This document shows, one piece after another, positions 1-9,349 of a stretch of DNA of 64,000 nucleotides (the first letter of the stretch is position 1; every line of letters starts with the position of its first letter). Location: contig NZ_JAPDHX010000001.1 of the NCBI RefSeq assembly GCF_025972045.1, positions 147,181-211,180 of the forward strand. The letters are read 5' to 3'. The position numbers and the translations under genes were made by a program. The notes beneath the pieces are model-generated. The model was not told the origin of the DNA and ran no database searches. It saw only the letters and a program-made list of their open reading frames with translations. This DNA comes from Micropruina sonneratiae (lineage in GTDB: Bacteria; Actinomycetota; Actinomycetes; Propionibacteriales; Propionibacteriaceae).

Positions 1-43
1 CCCTGTTTCCCGCTAGTACCTCAACGACCTTCTCGGAGACCTC

Positions 44-1735
44 ATGACCTACACACCGCAGATCTCGCCGCTCGGGCCGCTGTGGCTCTCGGCGATCGTG
101 GCGCTGTTACCCCTGCTCACGATCTTCATCACGCTGGGCTGGCTGCGCTGGAAGGCGCACTGGGCCGGCCTGACCGCGGTCGCCGTCGCGATCCTGGTCG
201 CCATCTTCGCCTGGCAGATGCCGCCGGTACTGGCGCTGCTGTCGGCGACCCAGGGTGGCGTCTTCGGCCTGTTCCCGATCATGTGGATCGTGTTCACGGC
301 CATCCTGCTCTATCAGATCACCGTCGTCAGTGGTCGCTTCGAGGACCTGCGTGCGGTGTTCGCCCTGGTGAGCGACGATCCCCGGATCCAGGCCATGCTG
401 ATCGCCTTCTGCTTCGGCGGCCTGCTCGAGGCGCTGGCCGGTTTCGGCGCCCCGGTGGCAATCACCGGTGTGATGCTGATGGCGATCGGCTTCTCGGCGC
501 TGCGCGCCGCGGTGGTCGTCCTGGTCGCCAACACCGCCCCGGTCGCCTTCGGCGCCATCGCGATCCCGATCATCACCGCCGGCAACCTGACCAAGATCCC
601 CTACCAGCAGATCGGCGCCTACGTCGGACACCAGACCCCGCTGCTGGCCTTCCTGGTGCCGCTGATCCTGGTCTTCCTGGCCGACGGCAAGCGCGGCTTC
701 AGGCAGTTGTGGCCGGTGGCGCTGGTCACCGGTGTCGCCTTCGCCATCGCCCAGTGGGTGTCGGCGACCTGGCTGTCGGTCGAGCTGACCGACATCATCG
801 CCTCGCTGGTCGGCCTGGCTGCCGCGGTGGTCTTCATGCGGTTCTGGAAGCCCGAGGGCGGCGCGGACGCCCTCGCTTCGCTGCACGCCGACCGGGACGC
901 CGAGCTGGCGTCCATGAGCGAGAAGGAGCGGGCGGCGCTGCCGAAGCTGCACGACGAGCAGATCGACCCCAAGAGCCTGACCGGTGGCCGCATCTTCATG
1001 GCACTGTTCCCCTACCTGCTGGTGATCGCGGTGTTCTCCGTGACCAAGCTGATCCCGTCGGTGAGTGCCTGGCTGGCGTCCACCGACATCAAGATCCACT
1101 GGCCGGGCCTGGACGGGAACATCCTGAAGGCGGACGGCACCGCCAGCGCGTCCACGATCTACAACTTCCAGTGGCTGTCGTCGCCGGGCACCTCGCTGCT
1201 CATCTCCATGGTGATCGTGGCGATCGTCTACCGGGTGGCCGCGGGGGACGTGTTCAAGGAGATCTGGGCCACGTTGGTCAAGCTGCGGTTCTCCATCCTC
1301 ACCGTGGCCTCGGTGCTGGCGCTGGCGTACGTGATGAACCTGTCGGGCCAGACCATCACCATCGGCACCTGGATCGCCGGCACGGGTGCAGCGTTCGCCT
1401 TCTTCTCGCCCGTCCTGGGCTGGATCGGCACCGCGGTGACCGGCTCGGACACCTCCGCCAACGCGCTGTTCTCCACCCTTCAGCAGACCGCCGCCAACCA
1501 CGCCGGCATCGACCCGACCCTGCTGGTCGCGGCCAACACCTCCGGTGGCGTGGTCGGCAAGATGATCAGCCCGCAGAACCTGACCATCGCGGCCACCGCG
1601 GTCGGCCTGCTCGGACGCGAGTCCGACATCCTGCGCAAGGTGCTGTGGTGGAGCATCGGCATGCTGGTCGCGCTGTGCCTGCTGGTCGGCCTGCAGTCCA
1701 CTCCGGTGCTGTCCTGGATGCTGCCGGTGTTCTGA
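44..1735 (+). CDS. lldP: L-lactate permease (LctP/LldP family)
   Basis: A 563-residue, almost wholly hydrophobic protein with the length and layout of the LctP family, which takes up lactate (and often glycolate) with protons across the cytoplasmic membrane. Multiple membrane helices fill residues 10-270 and 325-560, with one charged cytoplasmic loop near residues 280-315. The glycine-rich stretch GGLLEALAGFGAPVAITG (about residue 125-142) and the C-terminal SGGVVGKMISPQNL segment are typical of the family. The start ATG follows GGAG-like sequence in the last bases before position 44. The gene is followed by a strong stem-loop and then an unrelated gene, so it probably ends a transcript. What lies upstream is outside the window. 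With actP near 59.4 kb it suggests growth on short organic acids. Confidence 0.95.
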   Translation: MTYTPQISPLGPLWLSAIVALLPLLTIFITLGWLRWKAHWAGLTAVAVAILVAIFAWQMPPVLALLSATQGGVFGLFPIMWIVFTAILLYQITVVSGRFEDLRAVFALVSDDPRIQAMLIAFCFGGLLEALAGFGAPVAITGVMLMAIGFSALRAAVVVLVANTAPVAFGAIAIPIITAGNLTKIPYQQIGAYVGHQTPLLAFLVPLILVFLADGKRGFRQLWPVALVTGVAFAIAQWVSATWLSVELTDIIASLVGLAAAVVFMRFWKPEGGADALASLHADRDAELASMSEKERAALPKLHDEQIDPKSLTGGRIFMALFPYLLVIAVFSVTKLIPSVSAWLASTDIKIHWPGLDGNILKADGTASASTIYNFQWLSSPGTSLLISMVIVAIVYRVAAGDVFKEIWATLVKLRFSILTVASVLALAYVMNLSGQTITIGTWIAGTGAAFAFFSPVLGWIGTAVTGSDTSANALFSTLQQTAANHAGIDPTLLVAANTSGGVVGKMISPQNLTIAATAVGLLGRESDILRKVLWWSIGMLVALCLLVGLQSTPVLSWMLPVF

Positions 1736-1818
1736 CCCGATCACAACGGCCGGGCGCCCCCCAACCTGCCCGGCCCGTCCCACTGATCGGCGGGTGCCCC
1801 CCACCCGTCCCGGTCCCC

Positions 1819-1860
1819 AGTGAAGAAGAGCGCCCCGGTCCCACCGGGGCGCTCGTCACT
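1819..1860. terminator. stem-loop after lldP
   Basis: A 12-bp perfect stem (1828-1839 with 1843-1854) closed by a three-base loop. It is extended by a second outer pairing of 1819-1823 with 1856-1860. There is no long T run, as is common in high-GC actinomycetes. Its place between lldP and the next gene on the same strand fits intrinsic termination of lldP. Confidence 0.75.
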
Positions 1861-1944
1861 TCCGGGGGTTGGTGACGGGGTCGCGCCCGACATACCGCGT
1901 CGATAGTGCGCTCCTGTGGTTGTCCGGTCGGGCAGGATGGGCAC

Positions 1945-2427
1945 ATGGTGACCTCAGTCCTCCCCGACGGTGCCCGGCGGGTCCAGGCCCGGCTGGCCGA
2001 GCTGGGCCATCCGCACGAGCCGGTCATGCTCGCCGACAGTGCCCGCACCGCCCAGGACGCCGCCGACGCGCTGGGCGTCGAACTGGGCCAGATCGTGAAG
2101 AGCATCATCTTCCGGCGACGGGTGGACGACGCGGCCGTCCTGGTCATGACGTCGGGCGACCGGCGCGTCGACGAGGAAAAGGTCGCCATGAAGGTCGGTG
2201 AACTGTCCCGCGCCGACGCCGCCTTCGTGAAGAAGTCGACGGGCTTCTCGATCGGCGGCGTTTCGCCGGTCGCGCACGCCAACCCGAGCGTGGAACTGAT
2301 CGACACCGAACTGTTCCGTTTCGACGTGATCTGGGCCGCCGCCGGCCACCCCCACGCTGTGTTCAAGTTGACCCCCGACGACCTGATCCGCCTCACCGGG
2401 GCCCCGGTCGCCGACGTCACCGCCTGA
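1945..2427 (+). CDS. YbaK/EbsC-type aminoacyl-tRNA deacylase
   Basis: A 160-residue protein of the YbaK/ProX/EbsC superfamily, which hydrolyses wrongly charged aminoacyl-tRNA (for example Ala- or Cys-tRNAPro) in trans. It has the conserved lysine in IVKSIIFR (Lys52), the GGVSP loop at residues 104-108 that contacts the aminoacyl group, and the length of a stand-alone editing domain. The ATG at 1945 is chosen because the box CAGGAT sits exactly six bases upstream (1933-1938), a leaderless arrangement repeated across this window. An in-frame GTG at 1906 would add an unconserved extension that crosses this box. Which tRNA it edits cannot be read from sequence. Confidence 0.88.
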   Translation: MVTSVLPDGARRVQARLAELGHPHEPVMLADSARTAQDAADALGVELGQIVKSIIFRRRVDDAAVLVMTSGDRRVDEEKVAMKVGELSRADAAFVKKSTGFSIGGVSPVAHANPSVELIDTELFRFDVIWAAAGHPHAVFKLTPDDLIRLTGAPVADVTA

Positions 2428-2483
2428 ACCGTCACCCCGGGCGGACCGTCATCCCGGGCCCGACCCGGATCCCCGCGCCGTGC

Positions 2484-2858
2484 TCAGGCCTCCATCCACA
2501 GGCAGAACGGGTGCCCGGCCGGGTCGAGGCAGACCCGGACGTCGGCCTGGGGCTGGAAGGGTGCCATCCGGGCGCCGCACTGCAGGGCGTGCCGCAGGCC
2601 GGACTGCAGGTCGTCCACCTGGATCTCCAGGTGCACCTGCATCTGCTGCTCGCCGGGCTTGGCCGGCCAGGCCGGCCGGGCGTGCTTCTTCTCCAGCTGG
2701 CAGGCGATGCCGACCCCGCCGTCGGGGTTGCGGACGCCCACCCAGGTGGGGTCGTCGGTGGGACCGAGTTGCCAGCCGAGCAGCCGCGCGTAGAACCGCG
2801 CCAGCGACGCCGGGTCGGGCGCATCCAGGGTCACGGTGCTCAATCGGATGCCCTGCAT
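2484..2858 (-). CDS. VOC (glyoxalase/bleomycin resistance-like) protein
   Basis: A 124-residue single vicinal-oxygen-chelate protein. Two beta-alpha-beta-beta-beta halves are visible: residues 1-55 begin LSTVTLDAPDPASLARFY, and residues 65-120 contain MQVHLEIQVDDLQ and end in DPAGHPFCLWM. Candidate metal-ligand residues are the histidine in VHLEI and residues near the C-terminus. Family members include glyoxalases, dioxygenases and antibiotic-binding proteins, and the glyoxalase_6-like actinobacterial group has no assigned substrate. The ATG at 2858 is preferred over one seven codons upstream because GAGGCT lies six bases before it. Confidence 0.85.
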   Translation of the reverse strand: MQGIRLSTVTLDAPDPASLARFYARLLGWQLGPTDDPTWVGVRNPDGGVGIACQLEKKHARPAWPAKPGEQQMQVHLEIQVDDLQSGLRHALQCGARMAPFQPQADVRVCLDPAGHPFCLWMEA

Positions 2859-2898
2859 GCGCCCAGCCTCCCACCCCACGCCCGGCGGGTCGAGCCGC

Positions 2899-3704
2899 TC
2901 AGGCCCTGATCAGCAGCTCGCCGTGCAGCAGCGTGAACCAGCCGTCCTCAGCGGCCGCCCAGGTGCGCCAGGCGTCCGCGATCTTCTCCAGCTCGGATGC
3001 CTCGGCGAGCCCCGCGGCCAGCAACTGTTCGGCCACCGCCGAATGCAGGATGCGCTCGGCCAGCCCACCCCCCAGGCGGCCCGGGACTCCTCGTCGGCGT
3101 AGCACCACACCGAGGCGGTGGCCGTCACCCGCGTGGGGTCGGCGCCGGCCGCCAACGCCCAGCCCAACAGCCGTCGTCCGGCCTCCGGCTCGCCACCGTT
3201 GCGCCTGGCCAGGTCACGGTACAGGGCCAGCCAGCGATCGATCCCGTCGGCCTCGGGGAACCAGGTGAAGGCCGCATAGTCGGCGTCCCGGACCGCCACG
3301 ACGCCGCCGGGCCGGCAGACCCGCAGCATCTCGCCCAGGGCTGCGACCGGATCGGCCAGGTGCTGCAGCACCTGATGCGCGTGCACCACGTCGAAGCTGT
3401 CGTCGGGCACGTCCAGGGCGTGGATGTCGCCGGCCAGGTACTCCACCCCGTCCACCCCGGACGCCTCCACGCCGGCCCGGGTGTGGACCAGCACCTCCTC
3501 GGACGTCTCCAGGGCCACAACCCGACCGGGGGCCACCAGCCGCGCCAGGTCGGCCGTGATGCTGCCCGGGCCGGCTCCGACGTCCAGCACCGACAACCCC
3601 GGCCGCAGCGCCGGCAGCAGGTACGCGGCCGAGTTGGCGGCGGTGCGGGTGCGGTGCGAACGCAGCACGCTCTCGGCGTGGCCATGGGTGTAGCTGGGGG
3701 GCAT
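2899..3704 (-). pseudogene. class I SAM-dependent methyltransferase, frameshifted
   Basis: The first about 215 codons encode a normal UbiE-like methyltransferase: motif I VLDVGAGPGSIT (residues 38-49), an acidic strand end around ALETS, and a motif near HVLQHLADP. The frame then runs on into arginine- and tryptophan-rich nonsense to 2910. The expected C-terminus (GGGLAERILHSAVAEQ through DGWFTLLHGE) is encoded in another frame ending at 2899. The switch lies at a run of six C at 3068-3073 (six G on the coding strand), where one more base would restore the protein. The promoter box TAGCGT lies six bases before the ATG. It may be a real loss of function, a phase-variable tract, or a homopolymer sequencing error. 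Confidence 0.8.
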
Positions 3705-3877
3705 GCCCGCACGCTATCCAGCCGGTCGGCGTCGGTGGCTCGAAGCGGGCCGCGGTGGATGCTCGATGCCGCGCGTGGACGGGGGAGAGGCTGATCCGCA
3801 TCGTCCTGCCACTACCAAGCTATAGCCCACCCGGGGGCTTGCCGCAAGGCCCCCCACCGGCCCCACAATCGTGCGCT

Positions 3878-6025
3878 ATGCCCTCTGTGAACCACGCCTT
3901 CGACCTTCCGCCACGGCTGTCCGGCAAGGCCGATGCCCGGCTGATCGGAGCCGACGAACAGCACTTCGCCGCCATCGCGGCCACCCTGGCCGAGCAGGTC
4001 CGCAGGCTGAGCGACGACCTGGCCGAGTTGCGGCTCGCTCCGGCCGGCAGGGGTCGCGGGGCACTCGACCGCGACCTCGAGATCCACCGGCTCAGTGCCC
4101 GGCTGCGGCTGCTGCGTCGCTACGGGCTGGATGCCTGCCTGGGCCGGCTCAGCTTCGCCGACGGTTCCGCCGAGGCGTACGTGGGGCGCCTCGGGCTGAC
4201 CGACGCGGCCGGAGGGCACCTGCTGGTGGATTGGCGCACGCCGGCCGCCGAGCCGTTCTTCGCCGCCACCCAGGCCCACCCGCAGGGGGTGACCGTGCGG
4301 CGCCGCTACCGGTGGTCGGCCGGCCGGGTCACCGACTACCACGACGAGGTGCTCGACCCCGGCGAGCTGCGGACGCCGGTCGCACCCGACGACGACTCGG
4401 CCCTGCTCGCCGACCTCGCCGCCAGCCGTTCCCCCCGGATGCGCGACGTGCTCTCCACCATCGCCGCCGATCAGGACGCCGTGATCCGCGCCGGCTCGCG
4501 TGGTGCGCTGGTGGTCGACGGGGGACCGGGCACGGGCAAGACGGTGGTCGCCCTGCACCGCGCCGCCTACCTGACCTACGCCGACCCCCGGCTGGGTGCC
4601 GGCCGGGGCGGCGTGCTGGTGGTCGGTCCGCACGAGCGGTACCTCGCCTACGTCAGCGACGTCCTGCCCAGCCTGGGTGAGGAGGGCGTCCGCACCTGCA
4701 CGATGCGTGAACTGGTGCCCGAGGGTGCCGAGGCGGTCGACGAGGCCGACCCGGAGGTGGCCCGGCTCAAGGCGTCCGGCCGGCTGGTCGAGGCGGTCGA
4801 GCCTGCCGTGGCGCTGTACGAGGAGCCGCCGACGCAGACGTTCCTGGTCGAGACCTACTGGGCCGACCTGCCGGTGGCGGCGGCGGACTGGACGGAGGCG
4901 TTCGCCGCGGTGGACGCCGGGACGCCGCACAACGAGGCCCGCGACCAGGTCTGGGAGGCGTTGCTGGAGATCCTGCTCGACCGGCGCCCCGACGATGTCG
5001 AGCCGGACACCCTGCGCCGCGCACTGGAGACGCACGCGGAGCTGCACCGGGCGTTCAGCCGGGCCTGGCCGATCCTGGAACCCACCGACCTGGTCGCCGA
5101 CCTGTGGGCGGTGCCGGCCTACCTGCGGCGCTGCGCCCCCTGGCTGGACGCCGATCAGCGCCGCGCGCTGAAACGACCCGAGGGATCGCCGTGGACCACG
5201 GCCGACCTGCCGTTGCTGGACACGATGCGGAGCCGGTTGGGCGACCCGGGGGCGTCGGCGAGGAATCGTCGCCGGCGCGCGCAGGAGGCCGCCGACCGTG
5301 CCTACATGGACGACGTGGTGCAGCGCATCCTGGAGGCCGACGACGACCCGGAGTCCGGCCTGAAACTGCTCAACCGCGGCAGCATCCGCGACACGCTGGT
5401 GCACGACGACGCCTTCGAGGATCTGGCCGCCGACCCGCTGGCCGGGCCGTTCGGGCACGTCATCGTCGACGAGGCCCAGGAGCTCACCGATGCCGAATGG
5501 CAGCTGCTGCTGCGACGCTGCCCGTCGCGCAGCTTCACCGTCGTCGGCGACCGGGCGCAGGCCCGGCGCGGGTTCACCGAGTCGTGGGCGGACCGGCTGA
5601 CCCGGGTGGGCTTCACCGACGTGCGGGTGGCGAGGCTCAGCATCAACTACCGCACGCCGGTGCAGGTGATGGCCGCCGCCGAGCCGGTGCTGCACGCCAT
5701 CCTGCCCGACGCCGAGTTGCCGACGTCGATCCGCAGCGACGGGCGGGAGGTGCTGCGCATCTCCCGCGCCGAGCTGCCGGCGCTGCTCACCCGCTGGCTG
5801 GCCACCGAGGACGGCATCGGCTGCCTGATCGGCGTCCCGGCGCCCAACGAGGTGGCGCCCTCGGAGCGGCTGGCGGTGCTCACCCCGACCACCGCCAAGG
5901 GCCTCGAGTTCGACCTGGTCGTGCTGCTCGAGCCGGACGGCTGGGGTGGCCGGCTCGAAGCGGCCGTCGACACCTACGTGGCGATGACCCGGGCCACCCA
6001 GCAGCTGGTGATCGTGCAGGGGTAG
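3878..6025 (+). CDS. HelD/HelR-type RNA polymerase recycling ATPase (UvrD-like)
   Basis: A 715-residue SF1 helicase-like ATPase. It has an N-terminal coiled coil (about residues 20-70), the insert typical of HelD proteins with GHLLVDWRTPAAEPFF, Walker A GGPGTGKTVVALHR with Lys221, a Walker B/DEAQ box at residues 531-534, and the C-terminal motifs TTAKGLEFD and YVAMTRATQ. HelD enters the channels of RNA polymerase and releases stalled polymerase from nucleic acid. In actinomycetes the HelR subgroup also displaces rifamycins. The ATG at 3878 follows CACAAT by eight bases and starts just before the coiled coil. An open frame reaching back to 3755 has no family sequence. HelR versus plain HelD cannot be decided without alignment of the channel loop. 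Confidence 0.88.
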   Translation: MPSVNHAFDLPPRLSGKADARLIGADEQHFAAIAATLAEQVRRLSDDLAELRLAPAGRGRGALDRDLEIHRLSARLRLLRRYGLDACLGRLSFADGSAEAYVGRLGLTDAAGGHLLVDWRTPAAEPFFAATQAHPQGVTVRRRYRWSAGRVTDYHDEVLDPGELRTPVAPDDDSALLADLAASRSPRMRDVLSTIAADQDAVIRAGSRGALVVDGGPGTGKTVVALHRAAYLTYADPRLGAGRGGVLVVGPHERYLAYVSDVLPSLGEEGVRTCTMRELVPEGAEAVDEADPEVARLKASGRLVEAVEPAVALYEEPPTQTFLVETYWADLPVAAADWTEAFAAVDAGTPHNEARDQVWEALLEILLDRRPDDVEPDTLRRALETHAELHRAFSRAWPILEPTDLVADLWAVPAYLRRCAPWLDADQRRALKRPEGSPWTTADLPLLDTMRSRLGDPGASARNRRRRAQEAADRAYMDDVVQRILEADDDPESGLKLLNRGSIRDTLVHDDAFEDLAADPLAGPFGHVIVDEAQELTDAEWQLLLRRCPSRSFTVVGDRAQARRGFTESWADRLTRVGFTDVRVARLSINYRTPVQVMAAAEPVLHAILPDAELPTSIRSDGREVLRISRAELPALLTRWLATEDGIGCLIGVPAPNEVAPSERLAVLTPTTAKGLEFDLVVLLEPDGWGGRLEAAVDTYVAMTRATQQLVIVQG

Positions 6026-6051
6026 GGCGCGCTGCCGCTAGCGTGCCTGGC

Positions 6052-7281
6052 ATGACCGCCGACCTGCTGATCACCGACGTCCGGCCCTGGGGCGGCCCCG
6101 CCTGCGATCTCGTCGTCACCGACGGCGTGATCGCCTCGACGCGGCCGGCCACGACGCACGCCGCCTCCGGGCCGCCGGCCGTCGATCCGTCCGCAACGGT
6201 GGTCGAGGGCCGCGGCCGGTTGGCGCTGCCCAGCTTCGCCGACGTGCACGTGCACCTCGATTCCACCCGGCTCGGGCTGCCGTTCCGGCCGCACACGGGG
6301 GCGCCGGGGGTGTGGGCGATGATGCTGAACGACCGTCGGAACTGGCGCGACGCCGAGGCGTCCATCACCGAGCGCACCACCTCGACGCTGGCGATGATGA
6401 TCGCGCGCGGCACCACCGCCGTCCGCAGCTATGCGCAGGTCGACGTCAACTGCCGGCTCGAGCGGTTGGACGCCGTGCTGGCCGCCCGTGAGGCGCACGC
6501 CGGTCGCGCCGAGGTGCAGGTCATCGCCTTCCCGCAGGCCGGGCTGCTGCGCGAGGCCGGCTCGACCGAGGTGCTGGCCGATGCGCTCGCCTCGGGCGCC
6601 GACGTGGTGGGCGGCATCGACCCGTGCGCGCTGGATCGCGACCCGGTGCGGCACCTCGACCTCGTCTTCGGCCTGGCCGATCGCTTCCAGGTGCCGATCG
6701 ACATTCACCTGCACGAGCCCGACCAGCTGGCGAAGTTCTCCACCGAATTGATCCTGGAGCGCATCCGGGCCCTGGACCTGCGCGGCCGGGTGACGATCTC
6801 GCACGGCTACGGGCTGGCCAAGCTGCCCGAGCCGGAGCTGCGGTCGCTGCTCGAGCAGTTCCGCGAGTGGGACGTCGCGATGGCGACGGTCGCCCCGCCG
6901 AGCGCGTTGCCGACGCTGCTGCTGGCCGAGTACGGCGTCCGGCTCGGCCTGGGCGAGGACGGCCAGCGCGACTACTGGTCGCCCTACGGCAACGCCGACA
7001 TGCTGGATCGCACCTGGCAGCTGGCGTTCACCAACGGCTTCCGGCAGGACCGGCTGATCGAACACTGCGTCGCGATCGCCACCCGCGGCGGACGGGCCGT
7101 GCTCGGAACCGACGCCCCGCTCGCCTCGCTCGACGACCGGCCGGGCGTGGCTGTGGGGGACCGGGCCGACCTGCTGCTGGTGCCGGGCGACACCGTCACC
7201 GCCGCCGTGATGGACCGCAGCCCCGACCGGACCGTGCTGCACCGCGGCGTCGTGGTCGCCGACGGCCTGCAACTTCTCTGA
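6052..7281 (+). CDS. amidohydrolase, cytosine deaminase-like
   Basis: A 409-residue metal-dependent hydrolase of the amidohydrolase superfamily. The metal site is visible as HVH (His66 and His68), HLHEPDQ (His219 and His221), a histidine in ISHGYGL near residue 252, and an aspartate in LGEDGQRDYWSPYG near residue 306. That last motif with the following NADML is characteristic of the CodA/cytosine deaminase group, which deaminates or hydrolyses cyclic amidine substrates in the cytosol. It starts 26 bases after the upstream ATPase gene but has its own TAGCGT box seven bases before the ATG, so it need not be co-transcribed. The substrate is not determined; nothing in the neighbourhood suggests pyrimidine salvage. 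Confidence 0.85.
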   Translation: MTADLLITDVRPWGGPACDLVVTDGVIASTRPATTHAASGPPAVDPSATVVEGRGRLALPSFADVHVHLDSTRLGLPFRPHTGAPGVWAMMLNDRRNWRDAEASITERTTSTLAMMIARGTTAVRSYAQVDVNCRLERLDAVLAAREAHAGRAEVQVIAFPQAGLLREAGSTEVLADALASGADVVGGIDPCALDRDPVRHLDLVFGLADRFQVPIDIHLHEPDQLAKFSTELILERIRALDLRGRVTISHGYGLAKLPEPELRSLLEQFREWDVAMATVAPPSALPTLLLAEYGVRLGLGEDGQRDYWSPYGNADMLDRTWQLAFTNGFRQDRLIEHCVAIATRGGRAVLGTDAPLASLDDRPGVAVGDRADLLLVPGDTVTAAVMDRSPDRTVLHRGVVVADGLQLL

Positions 7282-7302
7282 GTGGACCGTGGGAACGGTC
7301 CG

Positions 7303-8562
7303 CTACAGCTCGTCGGTCGGCTCGTAGTTCTCCGGGTCGGGCGGACAGCCCGGCTCGATCGCCGTCATCGTCAGGTGCCGCCGCCACAGCAGGTACCCGA
7401 TCAGGGTGAGCAGCAGCGAGGTGGCCGCAAGCGACGGCAGCGAGAACGCCACCGCCGGTGCCAGTGCGCCGGCAATGGCGGCGTTGGCCACCAGCGACAC
7501 GAAACTCTGCACCGAGGACGCGGCCCCGCGGTTGGCCGGGAACAGGTCGAGCATCGCCAGGGTCAACACCGGGAACGCCAGCGCCACGCCGAAGGTGACC
7601 ACCGGCAGCAGCGCCACGGCCCAGGGCAGTCGTTGGGCCGACGGCAGCAGCATCAGCGCCAGATTGACGGTGCCGCCGGCCAGGCTGATCAGGTAGCCGG
7701 CGGTGGCCATCCGGCGTCCGGTGACCCGGCCGGCGAGGCGTCCGGACACCCACGAGCCGAGCACCATGCCCGAGATCAACGGCACGAACAGCACCCAGAA
7801 GTCCTGCTCTCCCATGCCCAGCAGGGTGACCACCACCATCGGCGCCGCCGAGATGTAGACGAACATGCCGCCGAAGTTGACCATGCCGGCCAGCGCCAGC
7901 CGGCGTCCGTCCCGGTTGGTCCACACCGCCCACAGCGACGCGAACAGGGGGCCGACCCGCAGCGGCGTGCGGGCCTGCGCCGGATGCGTCTCGGGCAGGA
8001 ACAGCCACACCAGCCCGACCAGCACCACCCCCAGCCCGGTCAGGAACCAGAAGATGCCGCGCCAGTCGCCGTGCGCCAGCAGCCACCCGCCGACGATCGG
8101 GGCGAGCGCCGGGGCCAGGCCGAAGATCATCGCGATCTGCGACATCACCCGCTGCGCCACGTCGCCGCTGAAGATGTCGCGCACCATCGCCCGGCTGATG
8201 ATCTGGCCGGCGCCGGCGCTCAGGCCCTGGACGGCCCGGCCGACCAGCAACCAGCCGACGCTGGGTGCCACCGCGCAGGCCAGCGACGCCAGCACGAACA
8301 GGGCGCCGCCGGCCAGGATCACCGGCTTGCGGCCCACGGCGTCCGACAACGGACCGTGGAAGAGGCTCATCACCGCGAACGACAGCAGGTAGACGCTGAT
8401 CAGCTGCTGCAGCACCAGCGGCGAGGTCTGAAGGTCGGCAGCCATCTGGGTGAAGGCGGGAAAGATGGTGTCGATCGAGAACGGGCCCACCATGCCCAGC
8501 CCGGCGAGAATGGTCAGCAGCAGCGGCTGCGGGGGCAGGGTCTGGTGGGTGGCCTTCAACAC
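7303..8562 (-). CDS. Bcr/CflA-family drug resistance transporter (MFS)
   Basis: A 419-residue, 12-helix major facilitator transporter. Features of the Bcr/CflA group are the N-terminal GPFSIDTIFPAF in helix 1, motif A GPLSDAVGRKPV (about residues 69-80) between helices 2 and 3, the RAVQGLSAGAG sequence in helix 4, and MVRDIF after it. These pumps export drugs, cysteine or other amino acid derivatives using proton motive force. The GTG start at 8562 is preceded by CACAAT at exactly six bases, a leaderless arrangement. It faces the amidohydrolase gene and the two stops are 21 bases apart. Substrate cannot be inferred. Confidence 0.92.
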   Translation of the reverse strand: MLKATHQTLPPQPLLLTILAGLGMVGPFSIDTIFPAFTQMAADLQTSPLVLQQLISVYLLSFAVMSLFHGPLSDAVGRKPVILAGGALFVLASLACAVAPSVGWLLVGRAVQGLSAGAGQIISRAMVRDIFSGDVAQRVMSQIAMIFGLAPALAPIVGGWLLAHGDWRGIFWFLTGLGVVLVGLVWLFLPETHPAQARTPLRVGPLFASLWAVWTNRDGRRLALAGMVNFGGMFVYISAAPMVVVTLLGMGEQDFWVLFVPLISGMVLGSWVSGRLAGRVTGRRMATAGYLISLAGGTVNLALMLLPSAQRLPWAVALLPVVTFGVALAFPVLTLAMLDLFPANRGAASSVQSFVSLVANAAIAGALAPAVAFSLPSLAATSLLLTLIGYLLWRRHLTMTAIEPGCPPDPENYEPTDEL

Positions 8563-8590
8563 CGGGACATTGTGTCAGCCCCGGCCCGGG

Positions 8591-9349
8591 CTACCCGCTC
8601 CACCTCACGCCCGTGCGCAGCTGCAGCGGCTCGCGCTGGCCACCGACGTGAATGACGTCGCGGCCGTCCACCGTGAACTGGGACGCGTGGGCGTGCAGGG
8701 CCGGCAGTAGCTCGTCGTAGTGGTCGGCCAGGTCGAACCACTGCACGTTCGCCGACGTGGGCGCGCTGCCGTCGCGATGGATCGACACCACCTCGGCGAA
8801 CGCCACCGAGGCCACCGCGGCGGCGGCCCGCGCGACGTGGTGCGCATGCACGTGGTCGGGGTGGCCGTAGCCGCCGTCGGCTTCGTAGCTGATCACCAGG
8901 TCGGCGTCCCAGGCGGCCAGGAAGGCGGCCAGGTCGTCGGCGGCGTCGGCAACGGCGGCGCTGGTGAACGCGTCCGGTCCGGCGTCCGAACCAGGTCCGG
9001 CGACCGTCTCGGTGACCCAGCGCATGCCCGAATCGAGGTAGCGCCGCGGGGGCAGTCCCGGCGCCCGGGCCGGTGCCAGGCCGAGGAAGAACGGTCCGTC
9101 CGCGCCGAGCACGGCCAGGGCGGCGGCCAGCTCGCCCTCGCGGTGGGCGTCCAGTTCACGGCTGCCGGCCAGGTGGGACAGCGGCCCGGGGACCACCTCG
9201 CCGCGCTCGCCCCGGGTGGCGGTGACGACCGCGACGGCCACCCCCGAGCGGGTCAGATGCTGGATGAGCGCCCCGGTCGCCAGGGTTTCGTCGTCGGGGT
9301 GGGCGTGGAAGAACACCACCCGGGAGCGTCCCTCGAACACGTCGGTCAC
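8591..9349 (-). CDS. PIG-L family deacetylase, MshB-like
   Basis: A 252-residue zinc-dependent de-N-acetylase of the LmbE/PIG-L family. The zinc motif AHPDDE is at residues 16-21, and the second histidine-rich motif GGYGHPDHVHAHHV is in the middle. The segments TRGERGEV, RYLDSGM and ISYEADGGYGHPD resemble MshB, which deacetylates GlcNAc-inositol in mycothiol synthesis. The GTG start overlaps the stop of the upstream glycosyltransferase in a GTGA arrangement, so the two are translationally coupled. Since that partner is MshA-like, a joint pathway is likely. It may be mycothiol synthesis or a related glycoconjugate. No mshC or mshD lies nearby. Confidence 0.85.
   Translation of the reverse strand: MTDVFEGRSRVVFFHAHPDDETLATGALIQHLTRSGVAVAVVTATRGERGEVVPGPLSHLAGSRELDAHREGELAAALAVLGADGPFFLGLAPARAPGLPPRRYLDSGMRWVTETVAGPGSDAGPDAFTSAAVADAADDLAAFLAAWDADLVISYEADGGYGHPDHVHAHHVARAAAAVASVAFAEVVSIHRDGSAPTSANVQWFDLADHYDELLPALHAHASQFTVDGRDVIHVGGQREPLQLRTGVRWSG

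Noticed and set aside
107-1804. 565-codon open frame antisense to lldP
   Set aside because: Composition is Gln-, Arg-, Gly- and His-rich with no domain; it is a high-GC shadow of the permease gene.
2431-2478. GTCATCCCGGG-type sequence, with a similar one at 25850-25912
   Set aside because: Reminiscent of common intergenic repeats, but the two copies share only short blocks and do not form good palindromes.
3812-5695. 627-codon open frame antisense to the HelD-like gene
   Set aside because: No conserved motif; it mirrors the codon bias of a clear ATPase on the plus strand.
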